From NCBI GenBank assembly GCA_013397455.1, contig VYZB01000377.1:387449-451448 (forward strand): a stretch of 64,000 nucleotides of DNA, given 5' to 3'. The notes under the pieces were generated by a model. It searched no databases and was not told the DNA's origin. It saw only the letters and a program-made list of their open reading frames with translations. Shown here one piece after another: positions 39,258 to 51,470 of the stretch; position 1 is the stretch's first letter; every line of letters starts with the position of its first letter. The position numbers were made by a program, and so were the translations under genes. The stretch is from Crotophaga sulcirostris. Taxonomy: Eukaryota > Chordata > Aves > Cuculiformes > Crotophagidae.

Positions 39258-39831
39258 TACAGACACAAAAGCCTTCCTCAAGCTGGTGGAACGCTGTGAT
39301 TGAAAGGGGCGAGAAAGGGTCGTACCTGCAGGGAGGAGTGGACAGTGACCCAAAACTGACAAACAGAGTTTTCCATTCCATATATGTCATACTCTGTATA
39401 AAACTAAGGGATCACAAGGATTAATTTCTCTTCTTTGATGTCCGGTGTCCAATACAGACCTTGTCTGTCTTTGTGCCCTCATTCCTGATCCATGTGCTCC
39501 TGAATCCAATTCCTGAGTCCAGCTCCCTTCTACCACTGAGTCCAGACTGGAAACTTTTTCCCATGCCTGCTCTGCAGTATCTGTGGTGATACAGTCATCT
39601 AAGGGAGGGGAAGCAATTTTGTATATGTTTTGTTATTTTGTTATTAATAGTATTTTTTATTATTATTGTTGTTGTTTGTTGTTTGCTTCATTAAGCTGTT
39701 TTAGTTTTAGTTTCCAACCCACAAATCTTTCTCATTTCCTTTCCGTGGAGTGGGGTAGGGGTAAGAGAATTGATAGGTGAATTGCTTATGTTTATCTGCC
39801 AGTCAAGTTGCGCTGGGGCTAAACCATGACA
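39258..39831 (-). mobile_element. ERVL-type solo LTR, minus strand
   Basis: The plus strand ends GGGGCTAAACCATGACA at 39831, the reverse complement of the TGTCATGGTTTAGCCCC start of a widespread avian ERVL-like LTR. On the minus strand the expected order follows: a region near 39735-39760 resembling the purine-rich U3, then a TATA-type GTTTTATACAG (near 39396-39405). Next come TGACATATATGGAATGG (about 39372-39388) and TTTTGGGTCACTGTCC (near 39340). The 3' end of the LTR is not clear: the match fades near 39258 and no terminal CA or target duplication was found. No gag, pol or env sequence flanks it, so it is read as a solo, truncated LTR. A low-complexity TTG/TTA stretch lies inside at about 39640-39690. 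Confidence 0.7.
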
Positions 39832-42649
39832 CTTAACATGGGAGAAAGGACAGACTTTAAACAAAATCAGGCTGGTTTTGTTTAAGTAAAAAGTTCCATC
39901 TACTATGGGATTTTCTTTAAAGGCAGACTTGAAGGTTTCTGAAAAGATAAAAGTTCCCACTCTGAGACATCAGAAAAAGTCTGAATGTTGAGAGAAAGTA
40001 CCTAAATTTTCAAGGCTTTACGTAATGGGAAAAAACATTTAACTCTGTGTTTTCAAGAATTTTGAGGTGTTTAGAAAGTGTTTGTAGTAGGATATCTAAG
40101 GACACCTAAATTGTTTTGGAAAGAGACTTGGAGATTCAGATCTGACAGTAACGCAGATCTGTAAAAGTAGCTCGCTGCATATACTAGTTGGCTCTGATAG
40201 TGAGCGGAGCTCACTAGTTCAGGCACAAGACTGAACTAGTGAATCCCATTATATCTAGAAGCTAACATGGTATGTCTGCATGCTCCTGTGCTGTAATATT
40301 TCACTCATCAAGACAGAGTCAACTCATGACCAGCTCAGTGTAGTATGGTGCAGGTCTGTCTTAAAGATAGAGATACGTTGCACCTAAGCATCCAAGTCCT
40401 TTAGGACTTTAACTTTTATCCTTTCTTTCTTAGGAGTTACCCCATCCAGTATTTCTTCATCAGTCTTTCTGCTGATGATGTCTCATTAACAGGAATTTTC
40501 AGTTTTCTACTAATTTTCATCTAGAAAATCTCTAGTTGCGTTTTTGACTCTAGGAGTGAGATAGGCAACTGGAAATCTACAACAGATTCTGTTTATGCAT
40601 GTTGTTAAGTGTGTTTCTCTGCACTCTTAAAGTCACGTACATACACAGATCTAGTTTAGAATATGTCTGATAGTGTTGTTAGCAGATTCATTTTCTTGTT
40701 TGCCTCCTTATTTTCTCTTGTCATAAAATAAGATCTCAAGAGAAGCTTTCTACACATAGAATATATTTTTCAGCAAATTACTGTCTACCTTCAATCCTGC
40801 AATGTGTAATTGAAAACTAAAAATGTGATCAATATGTTCTCAACAGGCTCAGATAAATATAGCAGGATTACTTTTCTCCTTTCCCTCCTGAATTTGATTC
40901 AAATTGTTTTGATACCTTCCCTCTGAAAGGAAAACATCTTTTTGAAGAGCTTAGTTTTCAGACCTGATATTTTATGTAGGTGAAAGCATTTGTAGGTAGA
41001 AGATTTGCAGAACCACGAAGCTATATTCAAGATTTCTAGCTATTACCTGTCAAGTGTACGATAAGCAGAACTAATGCCATTGTTGATTCTGGCTTACAAG
41101 CATTTATATATTTGTGCTACTATGAATATTTAAACATTATTATCTGAAAGTCCTGAGTTAGCTTTTTAAGGCTATGAAAGAATAACTTGTAGACAAGTTT
41201 TAATGGAATTGCTTATTTTTGGCTAGTTGCAAAGGTAGAAGGTTAGAAGGGAAAATACATATCATTACTAAATGGTCTGATACAATCAGGGAAAAAAATA
41301 CCAGCAGTTTTCAGGCCCATAAACTCTCCTTCACCCATGACAACGGAAGTATTTATGGCTGGCGTTGTTCTGAATCAGCAAGCAGCCTGAATAATCTTTT
41401 TTTCTTTTTTGCATTAAACTAGATTTCTTGTTTTAACTTATCTTGAACAATTAATATCATATAGTGTGTTCTTTGTTTTGTTTTAGTAGGATTTGTAGTT
41501 TAACAAAAAGTAACAAATCAGAGGACATCTCTAATTAGAGGGTTTGATTATAGTAAAATATATAGTCAGTGATACAACTTTACGTGTGCAAAGTAGTTCT
41601 GGTTGATTAGTTATTGAAGGTCAAAAGGACCAAGTGCGTCTTTCTGTAGCCCTCGCAAATTTACTTATAGGAATCTAGACATAGCATATCAAAGATTTCC
41701 AAAGAAAACTTCCATTTATATAGTTACATTCCGTTTCCAATGAAAGCAATGAAGATTAACCACATTTTCTTTTCCTTCAAGTAAGGAACACTGACTGTCC
41801 CATCCTCTGCTAAAAAGTTTACAAGAGAAAAAGACAATTAAATACATCTTTTGTGAGATAACCCATCTTAAAAATCATATTGTTGCTCCCAAATAAACCT
41901 TGAGAAGATTAAAAGCTATAAGATCAATCTTTTAAGTCTTTGGTCACATCCAAAATTAATGGAAAAATAAAAATATCTATTTTCAAAAATACTAAAAGTA
42001 TCCTTGCAAATAGGTAAGTATAGTTTGCATGAAAAGCTTTTTTCGGTCCATCTGGAAAAAGTGAAGCAGGGCTTATAAATAATCGCTACATCTGATGTAT
42101 TATTCTGTCCTAATATAAGGACTGTACTTTTCAGAAAAAAATGTATGTAGAAGTCACAAAACCTAAAAAGATAGGTTAGACTTATTTTGGTGCTAGTGGT
42201 ATCTAGGTTTGAGGACATGCATACACAGCATATAATCATACAAAGGTTTCTAAATTTGGGCTGGCACTATTTCTTTATTTTCTGATGAAAATGAATAATT
42301 CCTGTTGGAGAGATATGTACACTTGGCCCAAACTGATCAGCCATGCATGGTGGCAGGGAAGGAAATCCTTCTGAATCTTTGCCCAGCAGCAAAGAAAGTG
42401 AACATAATCACTTTAGGGGTTATCTCAAATTTCCAATCCCTACTTTGAACACAGTCAAAGTTATGAAAACATACAGATACTTGGCAGTAGCTCAAATACA
42501 GTCAAAGTCACCTAAAAACGATAAGATGAAGAGATTTTTGAAGAGAAGGTAAGATCAGAGATAGATGAAAAAGAGAAAATAACAGAGGAAAAAAAAAAGG
42601 AAAATAATAGAACAGAAGGATGATCATCAGCACTTCCTTGAGTCCAATG
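39832..42649. other. AT-rich non-coding DNA with a hairpin cluster
   Basis: No gene or repeat family is recognised. The alternating inverted repeat at 40198-40242 is listed separately. Confidence 0.5.
40198..40242. repeat. Three-armed alternating inverted repeat
   Basis: TAGTGAGC (40198-40205) is the exact reverse complement of GCTCACTA (40209-40216), with a 3-base spacer. TCACTAGTTCAG (40211-40222) is the exact reverse complement of CTGAACTAGTGA (40231-40242), with an 8-base loop. The two stems share TCACTA, so they cannot form at the same time. A function is not evident. Confidence 0.8.
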
Positions 42650-43165
42650 TCAGTTTTAGCTTGTGGTCTTTAAGACTCCATCATGGTCCAAAGAGTGATG
42701 TGTACACACACGTGTGATTTTGGCACACCTTATTTATAGATAAAATTCTGTCCCTTATTGCGCAGAAGAGTCTCACCGGACGTGTGCAGCAACCCTTTTC
42801 GGACAGTCTTGAGGGTGGCACATGTGTAATAATTTCTTCTGGATGACTCCAGGACTTTAGTCTGTGGACTAAGGGGTTACTTGCAGTTCAAAATACCCTT
42901 GACCAGGAAAACCTCTGCTTGAACTCTCTGGCTGCACAAGCGCAATTAGGCTTTGGGGTTGCTCACAGTTCAAAAGACCTTTTCTCCGTATGAACTGTTG
43001 CTTGAACCCTTCAGATAAACTCATGCAGTCAGGCTTTCCAGCCCACAGAGTGATTCAGCAGCTTTTCCACCTGCTCACAAGCTGCAAAGGCAAACTCCTT
43101 TCTTTAACCACACTTTCCAACCACTGGGGCAGCAAAATGATAAACTGGCAAAAACCTCGCACATA
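42650..43165 (-). mobile_element. Possible old LTR with 82-bp tandem repeat
   Basis: This block is richer in GC than its surroundings. It contains two degenerate tandem units of 82 bp starting at 42873 and 42955. Each has the order GGGGTT, CAGTTCAAAA, TGCTTGAAC, and a GCA(A/G)T(T/C)AGGCTTT end. Read on the minus strand, the tandem units are followed by a TATA-like CTATAAATAA (42730-42739). Direct repeats upstream of a TATA box are typical of retroviral U3 regions, so an old LTR is a reasonable guess. No terminal TG/CA pair or polyadenylation signal was identified, and I do not recognise the family. Confidence 0.3.
42873..43036. repeat. Two degenerate 82-bp tandem units
   Basis: Unit 1 spans 42873-42954 and unit 2 spans about 42955-43036. 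By eye roughly two thirds of the positions agree, with the best conserved core being CAGTTCAAAA and TGCTTGAAC. The duplication is therefore old. Confidence 0.7.
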
Positions 43166-43429
43166 TACAGTAAAATTTCTTAAGCCATACAAACAAATTA
43201 TTTGAGCTTTAGAAGGTGCTATCAGTTAGGGTAGACCTGTATCCTTGTCTATTTGATAAAAACCCCTTTATTTTCTACACATGTACTCAAAAGCATTCAC
43301 ACAGTAAGAGTCTTTTTGTGGTTTCATGATCATAAGGGAAGATGGCTGAAATCAGGTGAGAAGAACATCTCTCTTGTTTGTTTTATGCCAGTTTATGAAA
43401 TATAATTAGTAGTGGAGACCATCATCTTG

Positions 43430-43652
43430 TGTCAGATCCAACCATCCCCTCTGACACCTAATGGCAGGAGCCTGGCAGAAGTGAACAACCTAGGGAGCCC
43501 GTGGGTGGCATAGGCCCTGTGGCTGGCATAACCCCTGCACAAGGGGCATTTGTATAGACATGCAGAGCAGATTCAGGTTAGCTTGAGGAGATCTGAAAAT
43601 TTCAATCCAGATAAAAATGAATGCTTGCCTGTGAAACATGGGAAACTGAGGG
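43430..43652. other. GC-elevated block ending at a strong donor-like site
   Basis: About 220 bp of higher GC, with CTGGCATAACCCCTGCACAA near 43523. It ends in ACTGAGGG followed by GTAAGTAT from 43653. All frames contain stops, so it is not a coding exon. It could be a non-coding RNA exon or an unrecognised repeat. Confidence 0.25.
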
Positions 43653-46600
43653 GTAAGTATTTAAAAAAATTATAGAAATAAGAATGCATTTTGCAAATGT
43701 TGCTTGGGAGGATTTATCTTCACAATCAATGAGAATTTTCTTACTTCCAACTTCTGTTTTCTTAAGGTAATGTTAGATATAAATAGTGAAAAACATGAAA
43801 GGGCATGTGAAAAGATGTCACAATATAACTGTTTTTCCTGTTACATTTAAAGATTCTAAACAAAGTTGTGTGATTTTCAGTGGGAGCAAGCAAGCATATC
43901 TTCATGATTTTATTATTTTTTTCCTGTTTTCATTCCTCTGCTTTAGCTCTGTTATCAAAGAACAATTTTGAATTGCAAGCTTTCCAACGCCCTCTTCCTA
44001 CGTACAATTTACTGCTCTTACAGGGTTTTTTTTTCTTAAACAAAATAACAAATAACAGAAAAACAAAAATCCCACAAACCAACACAATTTGTTTCTCGAG
44101 TAAGATCTCTGTTTTTCTTACTCTTTTCCAAAAACTTGTATTGACTTATAATGATGGGAACTGAATTTTATTTTTTACTTTTGTGGTCTGCCATGCAAGT
44201 GCTTATCTTTACTTAAAACTATGCTTATTTACTATTTTTTTTTAATAATGATGTGAAAATAACTGTGCTATAATAAGTAAAGCTGTAAATGTTGGCCTAA
44301 TAATGATATGCCACCGTCTAGTTTATGGCTTTTATGGAAAATGCAGTTAGAATGCTATGAAGAATTATACAGATCTCTAATTGCACAATCTTTTAAATGA
44401 TGCAGTCCACGAACAGTTTTTTCTAGTGCCTCATAATACAGCAGTTAATTTTATATCCCCATAGTTCTGGAAAGCAAAGAATTTCTTTTAACAAGTCCAT
44501 ATTTTGGTATCAGCTGAGTTCTGAAGTTTTCTAATTTTTTTTTTCTTGATTGTTTCTTTCATAACAAAGTTCTGAAAAATTACCCTCTGTTTTAATTTGA
44601 AAAGAAATATAAATGTCCTACTAGGAAGAAATTACATATAATTTGGGTGTGGAGGGAGTGAATGCGTGAGTAGGTATCAGCATATGATATCGAATGGGCA
44701 TTTCCTTGGCTTTCTAGGCAGTAGGCAGCACCTCAGATTAGAATTCCAAGATTAGATTCTTGCACAATACAACTCTGAAGGCGAGCTCCCTAATTCACAT
44801 GTATATCTCACAGGCCTGAGTTAAGTGAAAGCTTCTTTTCTTTCAAGGACCAAAACTCAGCAGGACAACAAGCCCAAGAAGGCACAGATACAACATGTCA
44901 GTGTTGTGACCTTTTTTCTTTGCTGGGAGTACCAGTGCATTTGGAGACTAATCAAAACATCAACCTATCCACTGACTTTTAAAATGGCAAAATAAAGTGA
45001 TGTAAGTGTAAACCATCTGTGGTACAAAGAAATTGTACCAGCATCATTTGGAAGGTTTCTGCCATGAGTTTTCATCATCTGATCTATAATGACTCCTATG
45101 AAAAGAAAAAAAACAATAAAGGCTCTCTGAGTGTTTGCAGCTCAGAGATTATGCAGACTTCACTTTAAGGAAAAAAAAAAGGGTTATCAATTCTCATACC
45201 TTTTTTTCCTTTTTTTCAGGTATGATACATAGGTTCTAATGTGTTTAAGAAGAAATGTTTAAATTTGCTTGCCTTTCTGAAAATGTTATCTCTGGTTGAT
45301 TTGGTATGAATGTCACGGTCAGTCAATTTTGCAGAACTAATTCCTCAAGAGGACTAGGGGTTGGTCTAGGGCTCTGATCACGCACCTTTCTAGGGAGAAA
45401 ATGACATTTATTAAGCAAAATCTGCATTATATTAAAAGTGTATCCCACTGTGCAAACTGGGTAAACTTTTATTTTGTATTGATATATATTTTTGGATAAA
45501 ATAGAAATATTTTTCACATCCAAAAAGACACTCTAAAGCATTGTATTTCCAGTGTGTGTCAGTAAGAAGTGAAAGGGGAAGGGCACAAGAACTAGAAATA
45601 TTTTATATATTCTTTTCTAACTTCCCAAGAAAATGTGATTAGATTATATGAATTCTCTTAAGAATCTGTTTCTCCTTCTCTCCAGTCCTATAAATTATGC
45701 ATACAAGTGCCTGCAGTATATATACTTTCTGTACTAAGTGACCCAAAGGATATCCACATTTTCCTTGGGAAAAGTAGCTAACAAGAAGCAAATTTAGTTT
45801 ACCTCAAGATGTTTTATACCTTGCTGAGACTGGGTGATGATGGACACAGTTGTAGAGGATTGGAAGAAGAGTCACAGAAAATAAACCTAAGTTTTAAGGA
45901 CTGCAACAACAAGCAGGAAAAAAAAATATTACAGAATAATGATGCTTAAATTGAATGTCCTTTGCTTCAGCAGCTATGACCAGCCTTTCTCCAAAACACA
46001 TTTTCAATAAGAGGAAGAAGGAAAATCCTTTTAGTTTGGAATTCATTGAACTGTAATCTCAGAATAATATATTCACATCTGAATCTATTTTTTTGCAGGG
46101 TAAAAAAAGTCTTCTCTGAAATGACACTTCTGTATTGTTTCGTGATTGTAGAAAGATGGACCAGGAGTTTTTATAAGCTCAGGTTAGAAAAATACCTTTC
46201 AGTGAAAACCAACAGCAGATGTGTGATAATTCCATGGGAACCTTATTGTCATTCATTCTAAATCTCCTCTTGATATAATTTAACTTAAATAATTCAGAAT
46301 AAGTAAAATAGAGTATGAAAAATGTCATTTGACAGAGATAAATTTATAAATTAGTTGAAAGTGGTGTCAGGATTTTACTAGCTGAATTAAATATTTACTG
46401 CAGCTATATGGATGATTCATCTGAAGAGAAAAATACATTGATGTTTTTATCATTTATATGTATCAGTATAAACACACAACTCGCCTCCCCAGTCATAAAC
46501 CAGAATATATGACAACTGTATTCTAAGATCCTCAGTCAACACTGTAATGTACGTAAGAACAAGTTCTACTGGCTTCAGGAATTAAATTATTAAATTTAAG

Positions 46601-49600
46601 TGACTTATTTTTGACAATGATGCAACATTCATTAGAACATCAGAGGAAAATTTCTATCAGAAACCAAGAACATGGGCAATATTTTTACTAAGGAATGTGG
46701 AGGAATATTGAAAGTGCTAGAAATGAGAGTAGACTAAGACATAAAGAGGTAAAAGTAATAATATTTTAGAGAAATAGGGTTTTTTACATTATTAGTTGAA
46801 ATAAAATTAAATTATTCATTAATATTTAAGGATTGGACACCAATTAAAGTATCATTTATCCATGTCATTAAAAATTATAATGAACGGTTAATGACTAGTA
46901 ATTTTCATAAGTACATTAGTAACTAATGATTTGATTGCTATATAAAATATTTCAGGTGAATCCACCAAGAAACATGAGCATCTACCTGTTCATATTTTTT
47001 TTCAGAATTCTTTCAAGGGAAATATTACATGCTTATAGTGTAAAATTTTATCGGTCATATGAAAATATTTGTTCATTGGACTAGAAATATCAGACTTGGT
47101 TTACAAGACACTGAGATTTGTATTAAGAGATAGGTTAGAATTCAATATTACTTTCTGACCTTATTGATAATATTTATAGTTTTTTATGCTTGTTTTTAAA
47201 ATGTTTACCTTGATTTATGTACTTTACTTATTTAAAAAATCTGGTTTATGTGTTTGTTTGGTTTTTTTTCTCCTTGGTGAGACACAAAAATGCCTCTTAA
47301 AGGGTTGAAGACCACTTTCATTTTTATGCTTTTATCTTCCCCTGTAAAATATAGTAATTTAAATCCCAGTATTAGGAATTCTACCAATAACTTTAGGTAT
47401 TCTTTCTATGGCTCTTGTAATTTCTCTTAAATTGCTAGACTGTTTGCTAGAAAATGATACAATGTACTTCCTGAATAAATCTGTTATGTCTGGATCTGTT
47501 TGGATTTAAGGAAAATGTGGTTGAATGGTTGGATGTGGACTTTAGGGACCAGCTCCTGGGTTTTGGACTTCATCTTCATTGATTTAAGTACCCAGGTGTT
47601 TTCATGAGCTTCTTTTGTTTCTGTACCTCTTATTTGGGAAGAGGAATAACAATGTTTCTACACCTTTCAGTACGAATAATTAACCAATGAATGTTCTGAC
47701 ACTTTATTACAAACAACATTCTACCTGTTATCGTGACTATTTCTACATGTTGAGTATTCACAATGGTGGAAAGCAAGGATAGGGTAAACTTGATCTTTTT
47801 ACCAAATACCGATCATTCTAAATTGTTGTGTCTGCTGAATGCAGCTGCTGAGATCAAACTGATTGTAACAACCTTGTTTTATCACCTATCCTGTGTGAGT
47901 CTGTATCCTGTACACTATACTGTTCCATTGCTCCAAGCAGCCTAAACAGAGGTGATACATTAGGTAGTCACCAAACAAGGTTTACAAGAGGATAGAGAGC
48001 TCTGGTTCGTTTCTATACCATCACTTTTAAAGAGGCAGAGTTTCTACTCACTGCATCTTGTTCTCTGGGATCACTGAAAAGAAAGGAATTGAGACACTCC
48101 TATTGACCAAGAACCAAAGTAGAGTACTTTTCTATTTTAATGTGTGTCAAGCAGGTTTAAAAGGGAGATAGGATTTAAAAGTTCACAAAACAATGTGAAA
48201 CAGCTATCAAGCTATTTTTTCATTATTTTTTTATTTTTAAGATAATTATGTTCCTGAATAAAACACTTTGTTTCCTTTAATGATATTTGATTAAAATAGA
48301 TGTGTAGCTTATGTGATATTCATTTTGGTTGGTTTTTTTAAAATTTTTTCATCTCAAGCCTAACAATATTGTGTGGTTTAAAACTCTCAAAAGGCAAAAG
48401 TAATTTCCATTCATTTGGAAAAGGTGCAAACTGCACTGAATTATATGATACAGGGTATAAGATCTTGAAAGAAAACAAAAAAAAATCTATATAATACCTT
48501 AAAAAATCTTAATGTAGGTCTCCATTTCCCTAGTTATTCTTTCATGGAAAAGGAATGAACTTTGTTAGAACTCTTCAATGCACTTTGCAGCTTCAATAGA
48601 TCAAGTTGAATAGGTCTCTTTTTACCTAGGTTATCACTGCATGTGTATTGAAATCATGTTCCTTATGAACTGAAAATTCATCTTTGTTAACAAAGGGGAC
48701 TGGCAGAGCTTTTGAGAAGTTAGCACCATTATTATCAAACCTTTTACTGTTTTACCATTAAACTACTAGAGCCAATTATGACATGACACTGTTTTGTCAA
48801 TTAATGCATGAAACAAATACTTGAAAATAACTGTAACTTAATATGATAGCTATTCATTAATATTTTGCCTTTCTTTCTAGTGATACCCTAAGAATGGATC
48901 CTTAAGAATTAAGGAAGTTCATGTTTAGTATTGCTTTTAAGATATCTCTTGTATCAGAGAAGTCCTTAGCCCTGAATAATGATTCCACCATGAAGCGGTA
49001 TCACCTTCATTATTTTTAAAAGCCTAGTTCCAACTATTGTCAGCTTCTGTGCCACCAGACTTTAACTTCCTAGGAATACTAAGTCAGAGTGGCTGAAAAT
49101 ATGCAAAAGGCACAGGGGTATGCACATAGCTCTTAATTACAAAGAAACAGATCATAACGTTCCTGAAAATGAGTTGAAAATTATATGATAAAAACTGGTA
49201 TAAAGACAGGTCCAAAAGATTTAAGCTACTAAAGGAAAATAAAATTAAGCTTTCTTACTCATTTACACAACTGTGTCATATGCGATGTTGGTATACAAGG
49301 CAAATGAGCATTTGTGAGTTGGCATCTTCTACTGTAAAATCAATGACTATAAGTGGAACAGTTATTATTAATTGTGATTTGTATTAGGCCAATCTTTCGT
49401 GTTGTCCAAAAACTTACACTGTACTTGAGATTGATTTTTCTATTTCCTGCTTCTATATTTTATTAATTTGATGCTAAATCAGTTTTGTACCATAGAAGAT
49501 GAGGAAGGAGCAAATTTGTTCAAAGTAAAACCTCAGATGCAGAGGCATGTACAAGACTTTGTACATTGAAAATATGACTTTTGCAGCAAGTGGGAGAGCA

Positions 49601-51394
49601 CTAGGAGGAAACAGGATAAGCCAGACTATGTCTGGAGATGAAGTATGTTCCTTGTTCAGTATTTAACCTGTAATTTTTTGCAGCTCAGATTGCAATGATA
49701 AACAAGCAATGAAAATTAGAAGAAGTGAGAGAATATGGCTGACAGCCTGTAAGAAAGTATGCTTTTTGCAATCGTCTGGTGAACAAGATTCAGTAAGAAG
49801 TATGTGTCCCAGAAAAGTGGTCTGACATCCTATAAAATATGGTGAAGTTTATTGTTTAATTCTATCTAAGATTGATAGGGTCAAAGCTTAAAGATCAAAC
49901 TTTCTTAATCTGCATGTAGTGGCTAATATTGTAAAGTCATGATTTATTACATCTCTTCATCAGTAAGGTTACGTACAGATTTTTCAGAAATGACTGAAAA
50001 CATCTAATTCAGATTGTGTGAAAATATGAAGTGAAACATCGATTATATACATACGTTTTCTGTAAGGTACTTGATATCCTAACTTATTCTCTCTCCAGTC
50101 TTCTTTCCAATGAAATTCAGCACTTTTACCTTCTGACTATTGAAACTCTTCACAGAAATCAGGAATTCTTTGTTATCAATCAGACTCCTGAACACCATGG
50201 CATTGCTTCCCTGGTTTGGTAGGTTCTCAGATTAAAAGATAGTTGATATTTTTTTTTCCCCAGGTTGTCTCTAGTTAGAATAAGTCTGAAAAGTCATTGA
50301 GAATAGAATCTTCAGAGGTCCAGGCTGCAGTCAGAAAAATTATTTTGAAGGGTAGCAGTGTGACTTGAAGGACAGGCACAAACTGAGGAGATTTCAAAGT
50401 ACTGGGAAAGGTCATCGTAGGGAGAAGGGGTTTCCAGTTAAAAAAGAAAGAACAGAAGGATGAACTGAGGAGGTGAAGAGGACAATAGCTCTGCAGAATA
50501 TAATACTTAGTGAAAATTGAATCCTAAAAGATGGAAAGCAACATTGGAATAATAAAGATGTACTACCTGTGCACTACAAAGTCTGATGAAATAGTAAAGG
50601 GGAGATTCTTTCAAAAAAAGACTATTTGAAGACAAAGTGAGAGTATAGAAAAAAATTCTGTAGATCGTGATCAGAAAGGTTAGAAAACATGGGAGGAAAA
50701 AATAAAAGGAAGTCTGTGAAGTAATGTAATTGACAAGGTTGACAGCTTTCCTACAAAACTGAAGAAGATAACGAGCATGTGGAGTTACATATTTTTAAAT
50801 CTGTTGAGCAAATGTAATACATGAGGAGGCAAAACGTATTAGCGGGCTTATTTGCAGTGCTACTGATCATGGAGAATTTTAGAAGGGAAACCAAACTTTC
50901 TGAGAAATATTACAGGAAATATAAAGTAAAAGGCCTTTACTTTGTAAAATCATAGCTGATACAAAGAAATTATATGGCTGATTTTTTAAATTTCTCAGTG
51001 TTTGTTAAGCAGATAAAAATGCTAATTGATACACAGATATTCAAAAATAGTCATTCCAGGTAGTGGCACAGAATGTCTAAATACAAATGGGGGATTAGAC
51101 ACATAAAGTACACTAAACCAAAAAAATGGTCAATATAAATTTCATTTGAAAACACTTTAAAAATAATGAAGTAGGCATTATCATTAAGAATTACTATGAA
51201 GCAGTCCAATTTTTTGTTTGTGACTTTGTCCAGTGGCGGTCTTGAGAAATCCTAAAAGTTGCTGTGATGTTATTTGTTGAAGAATAGACATCAGTGTGTC
51301 ATAACGAAGGATAAAGGATATTTCCTCTTCTGATATGAATCAGTCCTCTGAGGCCCACTAATAGCCTAGTTTTTATGGATCTGTTGAGAATGTA
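43653..51394. other. AT-rich non-coding DNA, no gene seen
   Basis: No repeat family or exon is recognised over nearly 8 kb. Small structures are an 8-bp inverted repeat (TCATACCT / AGGTATGA) around a pyrimidine tract at 45194-45225 and a perfect 14-bp palindrome at 48682-48695. Confidence 0.5.
48682..48695. promoter_or_regulatory. Perfect palindrome CTTTGTTAACAAAG
   Basis: Two inverted CTTTGTT words, the core recognised by SOX-type HMG proteins, meet head to head with no spacer. A paired SOX site is possible; one 14-bp palindrome in 64 kb can also arise by chance. Confidence 0.2.
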
Positions 51395-51470
51395 AAGGCA
51401 GAGCCAGACTTTTTTAGTGGTGCCCAGCGACAAGATAAGGGACATGAGCTGAAACGTGGGAGATGTGATC
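51395..51470 (+). mobile_element. Short CR1 LINE fragment, plus strand
   Basis: The stretch GCCAGACTTTTTTAGTGGTGCCCAGCGACAAGATAAGGGACATGAGCTGAAAC matches, in order, the part of CR1 ORF2 that encodes the C-terminal region before the LPREVVESP box. Both ends fade into unrelated sequence, so it is a truncated relic of about 75 bp. Weak similarity may extend a little to the left. Confidence 0.75.
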
